Notes: generated by a model not told the origin, from the letters alone. Positions 1 to 9,870 are shown, counted from the stretch's first letter. The stretch: 64,000 nt of DNA from Microvirga aerophila (GCF_003332305.1 NZ_QOIO01000004.1:94022-158021); one strand, 5' to 3'. Numbers and translations are program-made.

Positions 1-228
1 GAGATCAAGCCGAAGCCTCTCGGCCATTATGATTATTGGAAGCGGCGGGCAGCGCATTTCGATCTGTGCCGGGTCGATGTCTATCCGCTCGAGGTCTCGA
101 AACAGCTCAGCTCCTGGCGCGAAAAGGGGCAGCGCGACGCACGATGGTTCGACGTGGAGGAGGCGGCCCATCAGGTGCTCGAGCCTGCTCTTGCCCAGCT
201 TATCCTCAGCCTGCCGGAAAGCCTCTGA
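1..228 (+). CDS. NUDIX hydrolase, C-terminal fragment (partial)
   Basis: A reading frame enters from the left edge and ends at TGA 226-228, leaving the last 75 residues. The segment VYPLEVSKQLSSW followed by WFDVEEAAH and LEPALAQLI resembles the tail of short bacterial NUDIX hydrolases of the ADP-ribose/diphosphoinositol-polyphosphate type, which remove nucleoside-diphosphate-linked moieties. The Nudix box would lie upstream of the window, so the catalytic residues cannot be checked. The next gene starts 137 bp downstream on the same strand. The family call rests on the tail only. Confidence 0.6.
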   Translation, partial: EIKPKPLGHYDYWKRRAAHFDLCRVDVYPLEVSKQLSSWREKGQRDARWFDVEEAAHQVLEPALAQLILSLPESL

Positions 229-365
229 CAGCACCGGCGTTTGGAGCCATCATCCCGATTTTTGCCGGGCGTAAGGGAACGCAAAGGCATCCAAGAAGTC
301 TTTCCTCTGTCGACGGGCCGCCGGGGCTCGGCCATCCGTGACTCACGATGAAGGGGAGACGACTT

Positions 366-1544
366 ATGAAAGCTCTGCGCTGGCATGGAAAAGGCGACAT
401 CCGCTGCGATACCGTTCCGGATCCGCAGATCGAACAGCCCCGCGACGCAATCATCAAGGTCACCAGCTGCGCCATCTGCGGCTCCGATCTCCACCTGTAC
501 GACCACTTCATGCCGGGCATGAAGAAGGGCGACATCATGGGCCATGAGTTCATGGGCGAGGTCGTCGAGGTCGGGCAGGAAGCCAAGAGCAAGCTCAAGG
601 TCGGCGACAGGGTGGTCATCCCCTTCACCATCATCTGCGGCGAATGCGATCAGTGCAAGCGTGGGAACTTCTCGGTTTGCGAACGCACGAACCGCAATGC
701 CGAACTGGCCGCCACGGCCTTCGGCCACACGACGGCAGGCCTGTTCGGCTATACCCATCTGACCGGCGGCTATCCGGGCGGACAGGCGGAATATGTCCGC
801 GTTCCCTTCGCCGATACCACGCACATCAAGGTTCCGAATGGATTGACGGACGAGCAGGTGCTCTTCCTGGGAGACATCTTTCCGACCGGATGGCAGGCAG
901 CCGTGCAGTGCGATATCCAGCCGACCGATACGGTTGCGATCTGGGGCGCCGGACCGGTCGGCCAGATGGCGATCCGCAGCGCCATTCTTCTTGGCGCCAA
1001 GCAGGTCATCGCCATCGACCGGTTGCCCGAGCGTCTCAGCATGGCGAAAGCGGGCGGAGCGATCACCATCAACTTCGATGAGGAGAGCGTCATCGAACGG
1101 CTCAATCAACTTACCCAAGGTAAGGGGCCGGAGAAGTGCATCGACGCCGTCGGCATGGAATCGCATGTGTCCCTGCGCCAGCCTGACACGATCTATGATC
1201 GCGCCAAGCAGGCCGTGATGCTGGAGAGCGACCGGCCGCACGTGCTGCGCGAGATGATCTATGTCTGCCGTCCCGCCGGCGTCATCTCCGTTCCGGGCGT
1301 TTACGGCGGCCTCGTCGACAAGCTCCCGTTCGGCGCCGTCATGAACAAGGGACTGACGATCCGCACGGGGCAAACCCACGTGAACCGCTGGAGCGACGAT
1401 CTCCTGCGCCGCATCGAGGAAGGTCAGATCGATCCGTCCTTCGTCATCACGCATACGGTGGGCCTCGAGCAGGGGCCCGAGATGTACGAAATCTTCCGTG
1501 ACAAGAAGGACGGCTGCATCAAGGTCGTTCTCAAAACCAGCTGA
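366..1544 (+). CDS. zinc-dependent alcohol dehydrogenase, formaldehyde-dehydrogenase-like
   Basis: 392-residue MDR-superfamily dehydrogenase, cytosolic, expected to oxidise an alcohol or aldehyde with NAD(P). Catalytic-zinc motif CAICGSDLH lies near residue 35 and GHEFMGE near 60. A structural-zinc quartet [15 protein letters not shown] lies near 90-104, and the nucleotide-binding GAGPVG near 195. The subgroup looks like the glutathione-independent formaldehyde dehydrogenase relatives common in soil alphaproteobacteria, but the substrate cannot be read from sequence. I chose ATG 366 because GGGGAG sits about 8 nt upstream and the protein then begins MKALRW, the usual family start. An in-frame ATG at 348 would add six residues. 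The next gene follows after 9 bp, suggesting co-transcription. Confidence 0.9.
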   Translation: MKALRWHGKGDIRCDTVPDPQIEQPRDAIIKVTSCAICGSDLHLYDHFMPGMKKGDIMGHEFMGEVVEVGQEAKSKLKVGDRVVIPFTIICGECDQCKRGNFSVCERTNRNAELAATAFGHTTAGLFGYTHLTGGYPGGQAEYVRVPFADTTHIKVPNGLTDEQVLFLGDIFPTGWQAAVQCDIQPTDTVAIWGAGPVGQMAIRSAILLGAKQVIAIDRLPERLSMAKAGGAITINFDEESVIERLNQLTQGKGPEKCIDAVGMESHVSLRQPDTIYDRAKQAVMLESDRPHVLREMIYVCRPAGVISVPGVYGGLVDKLPFGAVMNKGLTIRTGQTHVNRWSDDLLRRIEEGQIDPSFVITHTVGLEQGPEMYEIFRDKKDGCIKVVLKTS

Positions 1545-1553
1545 GGTGCCGCC

Positions 1554-2132
1554 ATGGCTCATCATCGCGAAGGCCGGTCTCACGGCCATCACAACAACTC
1601 TTCGGCCCACGCTCTCGCACAGGGTCTAGGATGGTTCAGCATTGCGCTTGGCGCCATCGAGGTCTTTGGCGGCCGGAGCGTGGCCCGCTGGCTTGGCATG
1701 GAGCAGCATGAAACGCTGATCCGCGCCTATGGGGTACGCGAGATCGTCAAGGGCGTCGGCATTCTGACGTCGAAGGATCCGACGCCATGGGTGTGGGGCC
1801 GCGTCGCCGGCGACGCGCTCGATCTTGCGACCCTGGGCAAGGGCCTCAGCGATCCGAGGGCTCACCGGGACAACGTCATGATTGCCATGGGCGCGGTCGC
1901 CGGCGCCACGGCGCTCGACATCTACTGCGCCAACGCCCTCACGGGGGAGTCCGACAGGTCGAACAGAGAGCAGCGCTGGGACTACAGCGATCGGAGCGGG
2001 TTGCCCCGGTCGCCGAACGAGATGCGGGGCGCCGCAAGGGATTTCGAGATGCCGCGCGACATGCGCATCCCCGACGCGCTGCGACCCTGGACGCAGCCTC
2101 AGGCGCCCGGAACCCCGCAGCCGTCCATGTAG
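1554..2132 (+). CDS. small membrane-associated protein of unknown function
   Basis: 192 residues. After a His-rich start (residues 3-20) there is a hydrophobic segment AQGLGWFSIALGAIEVFGG, and a second one around 103-125 (NVMIAMGAVAGATALDIYC). The C-terminal 60 residues are polar and Pro/Arg-rich. Proteins with a similar N-terminal part (GLGWFS..LG..E) occur in Hyphomicrobiales, sometimes fused to a cyclase/dehydrase domain, which is absent here. It lies 9 bp after the dehydrogenase gene and is probably in the same transcript. Function unknown. Confidence 0.75.
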   Translation: MAHHREGRSHGHHNNSSAHALAQGLGWFSIALGAIEVFGGRSVARWLGMEQHETLIRAYGVREIVKGVGILTSKDPTPWVWGRVAGDALDLATLGKGLSDPRAHRDNVMIAMGAVAGATALDIYCANALTGESDRSNREQRWDYSDRSGLPRSPNEMRGAARDFEMPRDMRIPDALRPWTQPQAPGTPQPSM

Positions 2133-2147
2133 GATACATGCTGCCAT

Positions 2148-2594
2148 ATGGCGAAGCGTGTCTTCACGATCGGCTATGAGGGAGCGGATGTTGACCGCTT
2201 CCTCATGGCTTTGAAGGACGCAGGCGTAGAGACGCTTGCGGATGTCCGGGCCGTGGCGCTTTCGCGAAAGCGCGGGTTCTCCAAATCCGCCTTACGCGAC
2301 GCGCTAGCGGGTCAGGACATCGGCTACCGTCATTTCAGAGAACTCGGAACTCCCAAGGAGGGGCGTCAGGCGGCGCGGGCAGGCGACAGCGCGCTGATGC
2401 GGCGGATCTACTGCGAGGAGGTGCTGACCTCGGCTCCGGCGCAGGATGCCTTCCGGGAACTCGCAGTCCTGGCGGGCGATCAACCTATCTGTCTCCTGTG
2501 CTTCGAGCGGGATCCGGAAAACTGCCATCGCCGCGTTCTGGCGCAACGGCTGGCCGAGCAAGGCTGGGAGATCGTCGATCTCACTGTCTTGTAA
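2148..2594 (+). CDS. DUF488 domain protein
   Basis: 148-residue soluble protein. It begins with the DUF488 hallmark FTIGYEGADVDRF, continues with TLADVRAVALSRKRGFSK, and ends with the Cys-containing motif LLCFERDPENCHRRVLAQRL near residues 115-135. This is the normal full length for the family. DUF488 has no settled biochemical role; the conserved C/H cluster suggests nucleic-acid or metal binding. It starts 15 bp after the preceding stop and is likely part of the same short operon. Confidence 0.88.
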   Translation: MAKRVFTIGYEGADVDRFLMALKDAGVETLADVRAVALSRKRGFSKSALRDALAGQDIGYRHFRELGTPKEGRQAARAGDSALMRRIYCEEVLTSAPAQDAFRELAVLAGDQPICLLCFERDPENCHRRVLAQRLAEQGWEIVDLTVL

Positions 2595-2658
2595 GTCGCC
2601 TTGACAAGGTCTTTGCGCGGCGTTCCGTTGTCCCCAGCGAACCCCGAGCGCAAAGAAC

Positions 2659-3201
2659 ATGAATGCGATCATCACGGCCGTCAGTTGCAGCCTGCGCCAC
2701 CGCTTCGGCAAGCAGAACCAGATGAGCATTCGCCTCGTGAAGGGATTGGGCGTCGAAGGCGATGCGCATCGAGGCGCGACCGTGAAGCATCGCTTCCACG
2801 TAGCAAAAGATCCGAGCCAGCCAAATCTGCGCCAAGTGCATCTCATTCATGCCGAACTGTTCGACGAGCTGCAGGCACAAGGCTTTCACGTTTCGGCCGG
2901 CGAGCTTGGTGAGAATGTTACTACCCGGGACATCAATCTTCTTGCGCTGCCGAGGGGAACGCGGCTCCACCTTGGCGGCGAGGCCGTGATCGAGGTGACG
3001 GGCCTGCGCAATCCTTGTGTCCAGATCGATCGCTTTCAGAAAGGCCTGATGAAAGCACTGTTGGGACGTGACGGCGAGGGACGTCTCGTGCGCAAGTCTG
3101 GCGTGATGGCGATCGTCGTCGAAGGGGGCGACATCGGGCCGGGCGATCCGATCCGGATCGAACTCCCGCAAGGGCCGCATCATGCGCTTGAATGCGTCTG
3201 A
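2659..3201 (+). CDS. MOSC domain-containing protein
   Basis: 180 residues forming a stand-alone MOSC domain, the C-terminal domain of molybdenum-cofactor sulfurases and of YiiM/YuaD proteins that handle sulfur on or with molybdenum cofactor. Visible landmarks are VKGLGVEGDAHRGA (residues 29-42), AGELGENVTTRDINL (about 80-94), and the conserved Cys in TGLRNPCVQID (about 119). Length matches single-domain MOSC proteins. It lies 64 bp after the DUF488 gene on the same strand. The exact substrate is not predictable. Confidence 0.88.
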   Translation: MNAIITAVSCSLRHRFGKQNQMSIRLVKGLGVEGDAHRGATVKHRFHVAKDPSQPNLRQVHLIHAELFDELQAQGFHVSAGELGENVTTRDINLLALPRGTRLHLGGEAVIEVTGLRNPCVQIDRFQKGLMKALLGRDGEGRLVRKSGVMAIVVEGGDIGPGDPIRIELPQGPHHALECV

Positions 3202-3495
3202 ATCACGCCGGTTCTCGCCCGTTACTGTCCCCGGTTGCCAATTCGACGTGAATACGTTACATATTCGTCAGGTTTAGCTTTCAAGCGAGGGAGGACTGCA
3301 TGGCTGTCGTATGCTTGCCGACCATTCCTCCCGTCATCGAGCCAGCACCAAAGCGTTAGGCCGGACGAAGCGGGACCACCGGGTCCTGTACCCTTAAACC
3401 TTCCCCACGACCGACATTGAGAGCGATACCGGGCGCTTGCTGAAAGCGGCTTCTACTCATCGCTCCTCCGGACTTTCAAGGAGAGGCACGCCTTT
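3202..3495. other. intergenic region, one possible short leader ORF
   Basis: 294 bp between the MOSC gene and the ABC exporter. The only item of note is a 19-codon ORF at 3300-3359 (+) directly preceded by a strong Shine-Dalgarno-like GAGGGAGGAC. Its peptide, MAVVCLPTIPPVIEPAPKR, has no recognisable function. It could be chance or a leader peptide. No terminator with a T-run was seen. Confidence 0.3.
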
Positions 3496-5316
3496 GTGCT
3501 GCCTGGCCGAACGATGACACAGCAGATGAAGAACGGGGATTCAACCCGTGATGTATTGAGCTTCACATTCCGTCATTGGCGCGAGGAGCCGCGTTACGTA
3601 GCGCTTGTCGTCACCACCATGATGGTTTCCACTCTGGCCGACGTGTTCATGCCGGTCTTTGCCGGACAACTCGTGGACGCGATTGCGGCGGGCAGCGTCA
3701 GCCGCGAGGCTGCGCTGCATACGGCGATGGTCGCTTTCGCGGTCATGACGGGCCTCGGCCTCCTGACCATCGTCATGCGGCACCTGGCCTTTTATGGCAT
3801 CGTTGAGCTGACCCTGCGCGTCATGTCACGGGTGGCGCAGGACGCGTTTGCCCGCGTGCAGCGTTTCTCGACGGACTGGCATGCCAACAGCTTTGCGGGC
3901 TCCACCGTGCGCAAGATCACGCGCGGCATGTGGGCGCTCGATCTCATGCACGATACGCTTCTGCTGGCGCTGCTCCCATCGCTTGTGGTGCTGCTGGGTT
4001 CGATGGTCGTGCTGGGCCTGCACTGGCCGGTCATGGGACTCGTCATTGCCATCGGAACCGTCGCGTACATCGTCATGACGGCGTTCCTTGCAACGCATTA
4101 CGTTGCGCCGGCGACGCGGCTTGCGAACACCTGGGACACGCGCATGGGCGGCACCCTTGCGGACGCCTTGAACTGCAATGCGGTGGTCAAGGCCTTCGGC
4201 GCGGAGACGCGGGAGGATGCCCGCCTGCTGCGCGTCCTCGATAAGTGGGAAAGCCGCACCCGCCGGGTCTGGCAACGGGGCACCAACAGCGGAACCGTGC
4301 AGTTCATCGCCTTGCTCGGCATCCGCGCCGCGATCATCGGCACGGCGTTGTGGCTCTGGTGGCGCGGTCAGGCGACGCCGGGCGATCTGGCTTATGTGCT
4401 CACGACCTATTTCGTGATCCACGGCTACCTGCGCGACGTCGGCATGCACATCAACAATCTTCGTCGCTCCGTGAACGACATGGAGGAGCTCGTTGCCATC
4501 CATGCCGAGAAGACGGAGGTGAAGAACGGGCCGGACGCCAAGGTGATCCGGATCACGCGCGGCGAGATCCTCTTCGATCATGTGGACTTCCACTATGCCG
4601 GCCACGCGACACCGCTCTACCACGACCTCTCGCTGAACATCCGCGCAGGCGAGCGGGTGGGACTCGTCGGGCCGTCCGGGTCAGGCAAGACCACCCTCGT
4701 TAAGCTGATCCAGCGTCTGTACGACGTCACGGGCGGCCGGATCATGATCGACGGTCAGAACATAGCCGAGGTGAAGCAGTCGTCGCTCCGCGGTCAGATT
4801 GCCATCGTGCAGCAGGAGCCGATCCTGTTTCACCGCTCGCTTGCGGAGAACATCGCCTATGGGCGTCCGAGCGCCAGCATGGTGGAGATCGAGCGCGCCG
4901 CGCAACTCGCCAACGCCCATGACTTCATCATGCGTCTGCCGAAGGGCTATGCGACCCTCGTGGGCGAACGGGGCGTGAAGCTCTCGGGCGGTGAGCGCCA
5001 GCGGGTGGCCATCGCTCGCGCATTCCTGGCCGATGCGCCGATCCTGATCCTGGATGAGGCGACCTCCGCGCTCGATTCCGAGTCGGAGACGCTGATCCAG
5101 CAAGCCATGGAAAGGCTCATGGAAGGCCGTACCTCCATCGTGATCGCCCACCGCCTTTCGACGGTGCGGGCTCTTGATCGCATCATCGTGTTCGACAAGG
5201 GGCGAATCGTGGAGGAAGGCTCCCATGCAAGCCTGTACGGCAGGGGCGGCCTCTATCGCCGCCTGTGCGACCACCAAGGGCTCATGTTCACCCGGCCGGA
5301 CATGGCGGCGGAGTGA
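3496..5316 (+). CDS. ABC transporter, fused permease and ATPase (exporter type)
   Basis: 606 residues with exporter architecture: an N-terminal membrane domain with about six helices (residues 35-330), then an ATPase. Walker A is GPSGSGKTT (near 395), the Q-loop is IVQQEPILF, the ABC signature is LSGGERQRVAIARA (near 500), Walker B is ILILDEATSALD, and the switch His is in IAHRLSTVRALD. It is expected to work as a homodimer in the inner membrane; lipid, peptide or drug cargo cannot be decided. I kept GTG 3496 because AAGGAGAGG sits 9 nt upstream. An in-frame ATG at 3514 is the alternative. No accessory or regulator gene is adjacent. Confidence 0.9.
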   Translation: MLPGRTMTQQMKNGDSTRDVLSFTFRHWREEPRYVALVVTTMMVSTLADVFMPVFAGQLVDAIAAGSVSREAALHTAMVAFAVMTGLGLLTIVMRHLAFYGIVELTLRVMSRVAQDAFARVQRFSTDWHANSFAGSTVRKITRGMWALDLMHDTLLLALLPSLVVLLGSMVVLGLHWPVMGLVIAIGTVAYIVMTAFLATHYVAPATRLANTWDTRMGGTLADALNCNAVVKAFGAETREDARLLRVLDKWESRTRRVWQRGTNSGTVQFIALLGIRAAIIGTALWLWWRGQATPGDLAYVLTTYFVIHGYLRDVGMHINNLRRSVNDMEELVAIHAEKTEVKNGPDAKVIRITRGEILFDHVDFHYAGHATPLYHDLSLNIRAGERVGLVGPSGSGKTTLVKLIQRLYDVTGGRIMIDGQNIAEVKQSSLRGQIAIVQQEPILFHRSLAENIAYGRPSASMVEIERAAQLANAHDFIMRLPKGYATLVGERGVKLSGGERQRVAIARAFLADAPILILDEATSALDSESETLIQQAMERLMEGRTSIVIAHRLSTVRALDRIIVFDKGRIVEEGSHASLYGRGGLYRRLCDHQGLMFTRPDMAAE

Positions 5317-5389
5317 GTTCTGTTCCGTCTAAGGGCGGTTCGTTCGACTGCCCCTGGACAAGTGCAGGCGGGCTTCATAAATCAGCCTG

Positions 5390-5884
5390 ATGTTCCAGAC
5401 CGCAGCTCTTCCAGCGTCCGCCAGCAAGCAGGACGTTTACGCTTCCCTCGCTCAGCAGCTCTCGGGGTTGCTGGAAGGTGAACCGGATGCCATTGCGAAC
5501 GCCGCCAACATGTCGGCCCTGCTCTATGATCTGCTGCCGGATCTGAACTGGGCCGGCTTCTACTTCATGCGCGGGCCGGAACTCGTCCTGGGGCCGTTCC
5601 AGGGCAAGACCGCCTGCGTCCGCATTGCGGTCGGGCGGGGCGTGTGCGGCACGGCGGTGGAGCGGAAGGCCTCGATGGTCGTGCCGGACGTTCATGCGTT
5701 CCCGGGCCACATCGCCTGCGATAGCGCCTCCCGGTCCGAGCTCGTGGTGCCTCTCGTCAAGAATGGGGAGGTCCTAGGCGTTCTCGATCTCGATAGCCCG
5801 AGCCCGGCCCGTTTCGACGAGGTGGACCGCCAGGGCTGCGAGCAGCTGGTCCAGATTTACCTGAACGCCTCTGAGCTCCCTTAG
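5390..5884 (+). CDS. msrC: free methionine-(R)-sulfoxide reductase (GAF fold)
   Basis: 164-residue single GAF-domain protein. The three cysteines of the fRMsr family are present with the right spacing: C76 in GKTACVRI, C86 in GRGVCGTA, and C110 in GHIACDSASRSE. The family reduces free methionine-R-sulfoxide using thioredoxin, repairing oxidised methionine in the cytosol. The end VLGVLDLDSPSPARFDEVD is also typical. It stands alone, 73 bp after the ABC gene. The gene symbol follows E. coli usage. Confidence 0.92.
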   Translation: MFQTAALPASASKQDVYASLAQQLSGLLEGEPDAIANAANMSALLYDLLPDLNWAGFYFMRGPELVLGPFQGKTACVRIAVGRGVCGTAVERKASMVVPDVHAFPGHIACDSASRSELVVPLVKNGEVLGVLDLDSPSPARFDEVDRQGCEQLVQIYLNASELP

Positions 5885-6017
5885 CGGCGCCGGACCATCC
5901 AGAGCAGTCCACCCTGTGGGCCGCCTCGGGTCCCTTTCTTGAGGCCCGTTTTGCGTGCTACTAATGGTCAAGCCGTCCTGTGCGGCGAAACCGGATGCCT
6001 TTCATGGATGATGGGCG

Positions 6018-8135
6018 ATGCAGCGCGTGACGCAGAAGTCCATTGGCTGGTCTCTCCAGGCTGTCGTCGCGCTGGTCTTCACCCTGATCGTCCTGGCAAT
6101 CTCGGCCGCGCTCATCGGCTTCAACCATCAGCAGTTGACCACGCTTACCCTTCGCGACGCCGAGGGCGACTTTCAAAGGATCGCCGGGAACGTCAGGAAC
6201 GAGCTCGCCGGCAGCCTGCGGATTGCCGGATCCGTCCTCGATACCGCCACCCTGACCATTGATCCCGAATTGCCCCCGGAGCAACTCGCCACGACCCTGA
6301 CCCTGGTGCTCAAGGATCTCGAAAAGGTTCTGCCCGCCGCCATGGGCATCTTCGTGGGCCGGCCCGATGGCACCCATGTGGTCACCCAGCTCATCGATGA
6401 CGCGAAGCCTCCGGAGATCAGCACGGATCTCAAGGACGGCGTGTACGCTTTCATGATCGTCGAGCCTAGCCCCGACGGGCAGATGGTCCGCTGGATCGTT
6501 GCCGACCAAGACGGCAGGGAAGTTCGCAGGATCGCCCCACAGCCGACGGCCTTCGATCCCCGCAAACGTCCTTGGTATGGCTTCGGCCTGGCGAGTCCAG
6601 GCACGGTTCTGACGCCCCCTTATCGCTTCGGCAACGTGCCGGAGGCCGGAATCACCCTGGCGCGGGAGGCCCGACAGAAGCCCGGCGTGGTGTTTGGCGT
6701 CGACATGACCCTGGCGAGCCTCGACCAGTTTCTGGACCGGCTGCGGTTTCCGCCGGAGTTGGAACTCCTGGTCTTCGATGCATCCGGCGCCTTGATCGCG
6801 CATCCCCACGGCAACTCCTACCGCATGATCCGCCAAGCCGATCAGGAGAACAGGCTGCTGACGGTGGACGACTTGAAATCGCCGCTTCTCAGCGGCATGT
6901 ACAAGGTCTTCCAGGAGGCGCCCGGACAGCAGGAGCGGAATGCATCCTTCACCGTCAACGGCGAACGCTATTTCGGCCGCACGGAGAAGGTGGGCGACGG
7001 CTTCGATAATCTCTTCATCAGCCTTGCCGTGCCCTACGACACGATGATGGGACCGGCCGAACAGATCCGCTTGAGCCTTCTGGTCATCAGCGGCGGCTCC
7101 GTCATCTTCGCGCTGCTGATCGTCCTGCTGGCATCCCGCCACCTGGCGCTGCCTTTGAGGCGCGCCACCGGCGATATCCGCCGCATCATGAAGTTCGAGT
7201 TCGGACAGACGCAGCCGGCCCAGTCCCATGTGATCGAGGTGCAGGAGCTGTCCCGCGCCATCGACACGCTCGAACTCGCCCTGCGCAATTTCATGCGCTA
7301 TGTGCCGGCCGCTCTCGTGCGCCGCATTATCGGGCGCACCTTTTCGTCCGAACTCGGCGGAAAACGTCAGCCCGTCACGCTGCTGTTCACGGATGTGGCG
7401 GGCTTTACCACCATGGCGGAAGGCCTTGATCCCGAGCAGGTCATGTCCAAGACCTCTCGCTACTTCAGCGAGGTGGGGGCCGAACTGGTGCGCTCCGGCG
7501 CGACGATCGACAAGTATATCGGCGACAGCATCATGGCGTTCTGGAACGCGCCCGAGGAGCGCGAGGATCACGTGGCCCTTGCGTGCCTCGGGGCCCTGCG
7601 CGCCAGTCGTCGCCTGGACCATCTCAATGCCGAGTTTATCACTGAAGGCGGAGCTCCCATGCCGACGCGGTTTGGGCTTCACACGGGCGAGGCCGTGGTC
7701 GGCAATGTCGGGTCCGTGGATCGGATCAACTATACGGCTCTCGGCCACACGGTGAACATGGCATCCCGACTCGAGAAGCTGAACAAGCGCTATGGGACAG
7801 CCATTCTGGTCAGCGAGGCGGTGCGCGAGGCCACGAAGGACCAGTATGTGTTTCGCTATGTGGACAAAACGGTTCCGGACGGGGCCCACCAGCCGATCGC
7901 CGTGTATGAACTCCTTGGCGCGCTCGACCCCGACGAGCCGGAACTGAAGGCGCCGGCCGACCGCCTCGAGACACTGCCCGCCTGGGAGCAAGCCCGTTCG
8001 AGCTATGACTCCGGGGACTGGAGAGGTGCGTGCTCCAAACTCGACGAGCTTGCCGCCATCGCGCCCGGCGATCGGCTTTTTCAGGTTTATCTGCAACGCT
8101 GCCATGCTAACCTGCAGCCTTCGCAGGCCGAATGA
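6018..8135 (+). CDS. membrane adenylate/guanylate cyclase with periplasmic Cache sensor
   Basis: 705 residues. TM1 lies near 14-36, then a large periplasmic region (about 37-345) with Cache-like features (KRPWYGFGLASPG, and TLASLDQFLDRLRFP), TM2 near 350-372, and a HAMP-like linker. The class III nucleotide cyclase domain spans about 445-640. Metal-binding aspartates are visible in LLFTDVAGFTTM (near 456) and IDKYIGDSIMAFWN (near 500), and the catalytic region TALGHTVNMASRLEK follows. It should convert ATP (or GTP) to the cyclic nucleotide in response to a small extracellular ligand. No effector gene is adjacent. Confidence 0.9.
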   Translation: MQRVTQKSIGWSLQAVVALVFTLIVLAISAALIGFNHQQLTTLTLRDAEGDFQRIAGNVRNELAGSLRIAGSVLDTATLTIDPELPPEQLATTLTLVLKDLEKVLPAAMGIFVGRPDGTHVVTQLIDDAKPPEISTDLKDGVYAFMIVEPSPDGQMVRWIVADQDGREVRRIAPQPTAFDPRKRPWYGFGLASPGTVLTPPYRFGNVPEAGITLAREARQKPGVVFGVDMTLASLDQFLDRLRFPPELELLVFDASGALIAHPHGNSYRMIRQADQENRLLTVDDLKSPLLSGMYKVFQEAPGQQERNASFTVNGERYFGRTEKVGDGFDNLFISLAVPYDTMMGPAEQIRLSLLVISGGSVIFALLIVLLASRHLALPLRRATGDIRRIMKFEFGQTQPAQSHVIEVQELSRAIDTLELALRNFMRYVPAALVRRIIGRTFSSELGGKRQPVTLLFTDVAGFTTMAEGLDPEQVMSKTSRYFSEVGAELVRSGATIDKYIGDSIMAFWNAPEEREDHVALACLGALRASRRLDHLNAEFITEGGAPMPTRFGLHTGEAVVGNVGSVDRINYTALGHTVNMASRLEKLNKRYGTAILVSEAVREATKDQYVFRYVDKTVPDGAHQPIAVYELLGALDPDEPELKAPADRLETLPAWEQARSSYDSGDWRGACSKLDELAAIAPGDRLFQVYLQRCHANLQPSQAE

Positions 8136-8234
8136 CGTTCAGGCCGGGCTTATTGTGCGGCGTGCTCAGGACCTGCGCTAAGACCGACCTGAACGCCTCT
8201 ATGCCGAATGTTCCACCCCGCATCGCACCAAGTC

Positions 8235-9524
8235 ATGTCCGCGTCCTACATCGATTGTTATTACAGCCGCACCCTCGACACGTCTGAAATATATCCGAGC
8301 GCAAATGGCAGGATCGAGGCCGATATATGCATCGTCGGTGGCGGACTGGCTGGTCTGACGGCCGCTCTGACCCTCGCCCGATACGGACGATCCGTCGTGC
8401 TTCTCGAGACGCGCCGCATTGCCTGGGGTGCATCGGGCCGGAACGGCGGGTTCGTCTCAGCGGGCTACGCCACTGGGCTCGCCCAGATCGAGCGACGCGT
8501 CGGAGCCGCCGGGGCAAAGGAACTTTATCGTCTCTCCATGGAGGGCGTTGAGATCATGCGCCGGAACATTGCTGATCTCGACATCAAGTCGGCGCATCCG
8601 GTCGCCGGCATCGCCAAGGCGCTCCGGTACGATTCACGCGGAGCCCTACGCGCATCGTCCGATAAGCTGAGGCGGGATTTCGGCCTGAACCTGCGCTACC
8701 TGTCTGGAGATGAGACCAGGGAGATGTTCGCCTCGCCGAAATACCGCGAGGCGGTTCTCGACGAGGGCGCTTTTCACTTCCACCCCCTGAATTACGGACG
8801 CGCCCTGGCGCGGGAGGCGGCTCGCCTTGGTGTGTCGATTTATGAAAACTCGTCCGTGATGTCCGCTCGCCTCGATCAGCCACGAAAAGTCTTGCGGACC
8901 GCGGACGCTGAAATCTCCGCGGCGCAGGTTTTGTTCACAACCGGAGGGTATACCGACGGCGTTCTTCCGGAGCTTCGAAGCGCGTATCTGCCGATCGCCA
9001 CCTATGTGCTTCTCAGCGAGCACGCGCCGGAACTCGTCCAAAGCGCCATCCGCACGTCGGCGGCAGTGCTCGATGACCGCCGGGCAGGGGATTACTATCG
9101 CGCTGTCGATGGGGGAAGCCGCATCCTCTGGGGTGGACGCATCACCACCAGGACAACCGATCCGCGCGATATCGCGGCCATGCTCCGGCGCGAGATGGTG
9201 ACGACATATCCGCAACTCGCGGACTTGAAGGTGGACGTGGCATGGTCTGGCCTCATGTCCTATGCACGCCATCTGATGCCACAAATCGGCCAGTTGAAGC
9301 CAGGTGTCTGGTTCTGCACGGCCTTCGGAGGACATGGCATGAACACCACTGCCATCGGTGGGACCGTCATTGCAGAGGGCATCGCCGGCGCGAGCGACCG
9401 GTACCGTCTTTTCGAACCCTTTGGCCTTGTCTGGAACGGCGGCATCTTCGGAAAAGCCGCCGCCCAATTGACTTACTGGACCTACCAGGCAACGGACGCC
9501 GCAAGAGAATACCGCTCCCGGTAG
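8235..9524 (+). CDS. FAD-dependent oxidoreductase, gamma-glutamylputrescine-oxidase-like
   Basis: 429 residues from ATG 8235 (MSASYIDCYY, the conserved family start); ATG 8208 would add nine. The DAO-type fold shows the FAD motif CIVGGGLAGLTAALTLA near 35 and GRNGGFVSAG near 75. The late motif FGGHGMNTTAIGG binds flavin. The protein resembles PuuB/OrdL oxidases that attack gamma-glutamyl-putrescine or similar amines, giving an aldehyde plus hydrogen peroxide. No puuA/puuC partner is nearby, so the substrate is open. Confidence 0.87.
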   Translation: MSASYIDCYYSRTLDTSEIYPSANGRIEADICIVGGGLAGLTAALTLARYGRSVVLLETRRIAWGASGRNGGFVSAGYATGLAQIERRVGAAGAKELYRLSMEGVEIMRRNIADLDIKSAHPVAGIAKALRYDSRGALRASSDKLRRDFGLNLRYLSGDETREMFASPKYREAVLDEGAFHFHPLNYGRALAREAARLGVSIYENSSVMSARLDQPRKVLRTADAEISAAQVLFTTGGYTDGVLPELRSAYLPIATYVLLSEHAPELVQSAIRTSAAVLDDRRAGDYYRAVDGGSRILWGGRITTRTTDPRDIAAMLRREMVTTYPQLADLKVDVAWSGLMSYARHLMPQIGQLKPGVWFCTAFGGHGMNTTAIGGTVIAEGIAGASDRYRLFEPFGLVWNGGIFGKAAAQLTYWTYQATDAAREYRSR

Positions 9525-9558
9525 AGCGCCTTGGGCGATGCGTCCGGGGTTATTTTGC

Positions 9559-9870
9559 TCAGCCCCCCACGGTCCCGTGCAAGGTTTCGAAACGCCGGCT
9601 CTGGCACGAGCATGAGTCGCCTTGCGGCAGCGGGTCCACAATCCAGCAGACGCCTTTGGGAGTGACGCACGTTGCCCCTTGCTGAGTGTCGGCCCTGGTC
9701 TGCTCGTAAGCGCGGAGCCTGTGCTCGCGGAAGTAGGTGCGCTCGCCCGAGCGGAATTGAGCCTGCATCTCGTCCTGGTCGCGGGACGGCTCCTGTTCTG
9801 CCGCAAGGGCCATCGTCGGTATCGACAATCCCAGGACGACCGCGAGGCAGGCGGAGAAAGATGACGTCAT
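9559..9870 (-). CDS. small secreted protein of unknown function
   Basis: 103 residues starting with a clear Sec signal peptide (MTSSFSACLAVVLGLS...MALA, cleavage after ALA near residue 24). The mature part is charged, then Cys-containing: four cysteines in the last 40 residues (GATCVTPKGVCWIV, GDSCSC). Disulfide-stabilised periplasmic placement is likely. It is convergent with the FAD oxidoreductase gene, 34 bp apart. No family recognised. Confidence 0.65.
   Translation of the reverse strand: MTSSFSACLAVVLGLSIPTMALAAEQEPSRDQDEMQAQFRSGERTYFREHRLRAYEQTRADTQQGATCVTPKGVCWIVDPLPQGDSCSCQSRRFETLHGTVGG

Noticed and set aside
171..1610. 479-codon minus-strand ORF opposite the alcohol dehydrogenase
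   Set aside because: It is the antisense shadow of a high-GC3 gene; the translated product has no domain and the plus strand encodes a clear dehydrogenase.
5961..8105. 714-codon minus-strand ORF opposite the adenylate cyclase
   Set aside because: Antisense shadow; the plus strand has complete cyclase motifs.
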